A stretch of DNA of 32,135 nucleotides. Origin: Desulfurococcales archaeon. GTDB lineage: Archaea > Thermoproteota > Thermoprotei_A > Sulfolobales > Acidilobaceae. Shown here one piece after another: positions 30,826-32,135 of the stretch. The notes beneath the pieces are model-generated. The model made no database searches and was not told the DNA's origin. It saw only the letters and a program-made list of their open reading frames with translations. The stretch covers positions 1 through 32,135 of the forward strand of contig WAOT01000002.1 in the NCBI GenBank assembly GCA_015521115.1, in the 5' to 3' direction. Made by a program: the position numbers and the translations under genes. Every line of letters starts with the position of its first letter. The stretch's first letter is position 1.

Positions 30826-32009
30826 CTCTTAGTTTTGCTTGTTTCAAACATAACTACAAGGGTAAACCCGTGTTCCACGTTAGAGTCTCTTAGTTTTGCT
30901 TGTTTCAAACCTTCCAGAAGAACCTCAAAGCATATATTCCAGGTAATCTTAGTTTTGCTTGTTTCAAACTAAACTATGAGCTAAGCGAGGACTACTTCAA
31001 TCTTAGTTTTGCTTGTTTCAAACATTTGCTCGACCTCTGCTATGTCATAGTCTTTTATATCTTAGTTTTGCTTGTTTCAAACTAACTACACCGAAAGGGC
31101 GAACATCGTCTATGTTGACGCATCTTAGTTTTGCTTGTTTCAAACAGTCTATCAAGCCCCTAGCTGGAGGAGTCAAAGAATCTTAGTTTTGCTTGTTTCA
31201 AACCGAGCAGGTGCTCATACTACCGGACAGCTACATATCTTAGTTTTGCTTGTTTCAAACCGGCCACTACGGTGTGGACGTGGTAGCGGGTGGCGTATCT
31301 TAGTTTTGCTTGTTTCAAACTAGGAAGTGAGAACGAGGGCGAAGAGAGGTGTCATCTTAGTTTTGCTTGTTTCAAACACGCGTTGAACAGGCGTCTTCAA
31401 ACCGCACCTCATCTTAGTTTTGCTTGTTTCAAACTAACATATCTAACGGTTGTAGCATATATGAATCTTAGTTTTGCTTGTTTCAAACCACATAACGACA
31501 CCAGACTAAAATACCCCACGGATCTTAGTTTTGCTTGTTTCAAACTATACGTTATTATCAACGATTTTCAACTTTTTATCTTAGTTTTGCTTGTTTCAAA
31601 CCGCACCCTTACCACCACACCACCGTAGGCACGGATCTTAGTTTTGCTTGTTTCAAACTATCATACCACTACTTATACCCTATAGATCAATATCTTAGTT
31701 TTGCTTGTTTCAAACCAAGCTAGCGTTTCTTGACGAGGAGCTCGGTATTGATCTTAGTTTTGCTTGTTTCAAACTGTAAACGCCTCCAACCCAGCCCAGA
31801 CAATATACAAATCTTAGTTTTGCTTGTTTCAAACGAAGACCTAATAGTAGAGCTAAAGGAAATCCAATCTTAGTTTTGCTTGTTTCAAACTGGAATTCAT
31901 GTTTCGCTAGATAAGGTTGAGATTAATCTTAGTTTTGCTTGTTTCAAACCACAGATTGAGCAGGAGGCTATCGAGAAGCTGGCCAATCTTAGTTTTGCTT
32001 GTTTCAAAC
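30826..32009 (-). CRISPR. CRISPR array, 21 repeats of 24 nt, 20 spacers
   Basis: The plus-strand repeat is ATCTTAGTTTTG followed by CTTGTTTCAAAC. It is identical in 19 copies; the two leftmost copies begin with C instead of A. Repeats end at 30849, 30910, 30969, 31023, 31082, 31145, 31203, 31260, 31320, 31377, 31434, 31488, 31545, 31601, 31658, 31715, 31774, 31834, 31890, 31949 and 32009. Spacers are 30-39 nt and all different. Decayed copies on the left and an AT-rich leader on the right show that the array is transcribed leftward, so the crRNA repeat starts GTTTGAAAC and ends ACTAAGAT. No cas gene is in the window; they may lie beyond the right edge. Several spacers read as open protein-like frames, for example the last one. 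Confidence 0.98.
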
Positions 32010-32135
32010 TGCCTGGTTCTGTGTGTTTCTATTTCTTCGCCTGGCTTATAAACCCTTAGATCCCAGTACGAAAACTATGATAAGCAATTGTTTGCACCAT
32101 TACCAGATTTCGTACAAAAACATAAATACCCCAAC
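32010..32135 (-). promoter_or_regulatory. CRISPR leader with TATA box and inverted repeat
   Basis: The stretch right of the last repeat is A/T-rich. GGTTTATAAGCC on the minus strand (32044-32055) is a good TATA box, predicting a start about 13 bases before the first repeat. Further out, GTACGAAA (32066-32073) and TTTCGTAC (32108-32115) form a perfect 8-bp inverted repeat, a possible site for a Csa3-type regulator. The window ends here, so the leader may be longer. Confidence 0.7.

Noticed and set aside
30900-31723. Open frames with a recurring LSFACFK or ILVLLVSN peptide
   Set aside because: They are translations of the CRISPR repeat interrupted by spacers, not proteins.
30826-32009. Self-targeting spacers
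   Set aside because: I compared the spacers by eye with the rest of the window and saw no match; a full search was not possible.

Overview
The window reads as chromosomal DNA of a hyperthermophilic crenarchaeon (Thermoproteota), most like the Desulfurococcales/Pyrodictiales group. The evidence is moderately high GC with AGG/AGA arginine and ATA isoleucine codons, frequent GTG and TTG starts behind GGTG or GAGGTG ribosome sites, archaeal TATA boxes, a two-subunit glycine decarboxylase, a Kv-type channel of the KvAP kind, a Cdc48/VAT-type double-psi-barrel protein and a 24-nt-repeat CRISPR array. I cannot name the species.

Layout. 1-710: the end of a possible antitoxin gene, a wrecked PIN-domain (VapC-like) toxin gene and two very small reading frames. 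711-3659: gcvPA and gcvPB, the two halves of the glycine-cleavage P protein, followed by an unrecognised helical protein. 4183-6486 (minus): a three-gene ABC export operon (ATPase, permease, accessory membrane protein). 6593-13067 (minus): a signalling cluster made of a receptor-like Ser/Thr kinase with an extracytoplasmic domain, an FHA phosphothreonine-binding protein, a small helical protein with an ESCRT-III-like look, a membrane-anchored coiled-coil protein and a long coiled-coil/winged-helix protein. A voltage-gated K+ channel gene diverges from it (13227-14219). 14205-16536: an amidohydrolase, a ThiL-like kinase and a small helical protein. 16775-20785: a 1336-residue RecQ-like helicase with an N-terminal membrane segment and large uncharacterised flanks. 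20782-22761 (minus): a PadR regulator, an unknown protein and a GalU-type nucleotidyltransferase. 22940-24232: a Cdc48-like protein whose AAA domain has lost its nucleotide-binding motifs. 24341-27524: glutamine synthetase, glycerate 2-kinase and a small membrane protein. 27668-30613: a ZIP metal transporter and a second ABC exporter. 30664-32135: a CRISPR array of 21 near-identical repeats with three decayed repeats on its left and an AT-rich leader on its right. No cas genes lie in the window.

Most likely new biology: (1) the kinase-FHA-coiled-coil-channel neighbourhood, which looks like a transmembrane phospho-signalling module acting on a membrane-associated coiled-coil assembly; (2) the membrane-tethered RecQ-like helicase; (3) the ATPase-dead Cdc48 paralogue. 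Functional statements come from motifs read by eye; no database search was possible.
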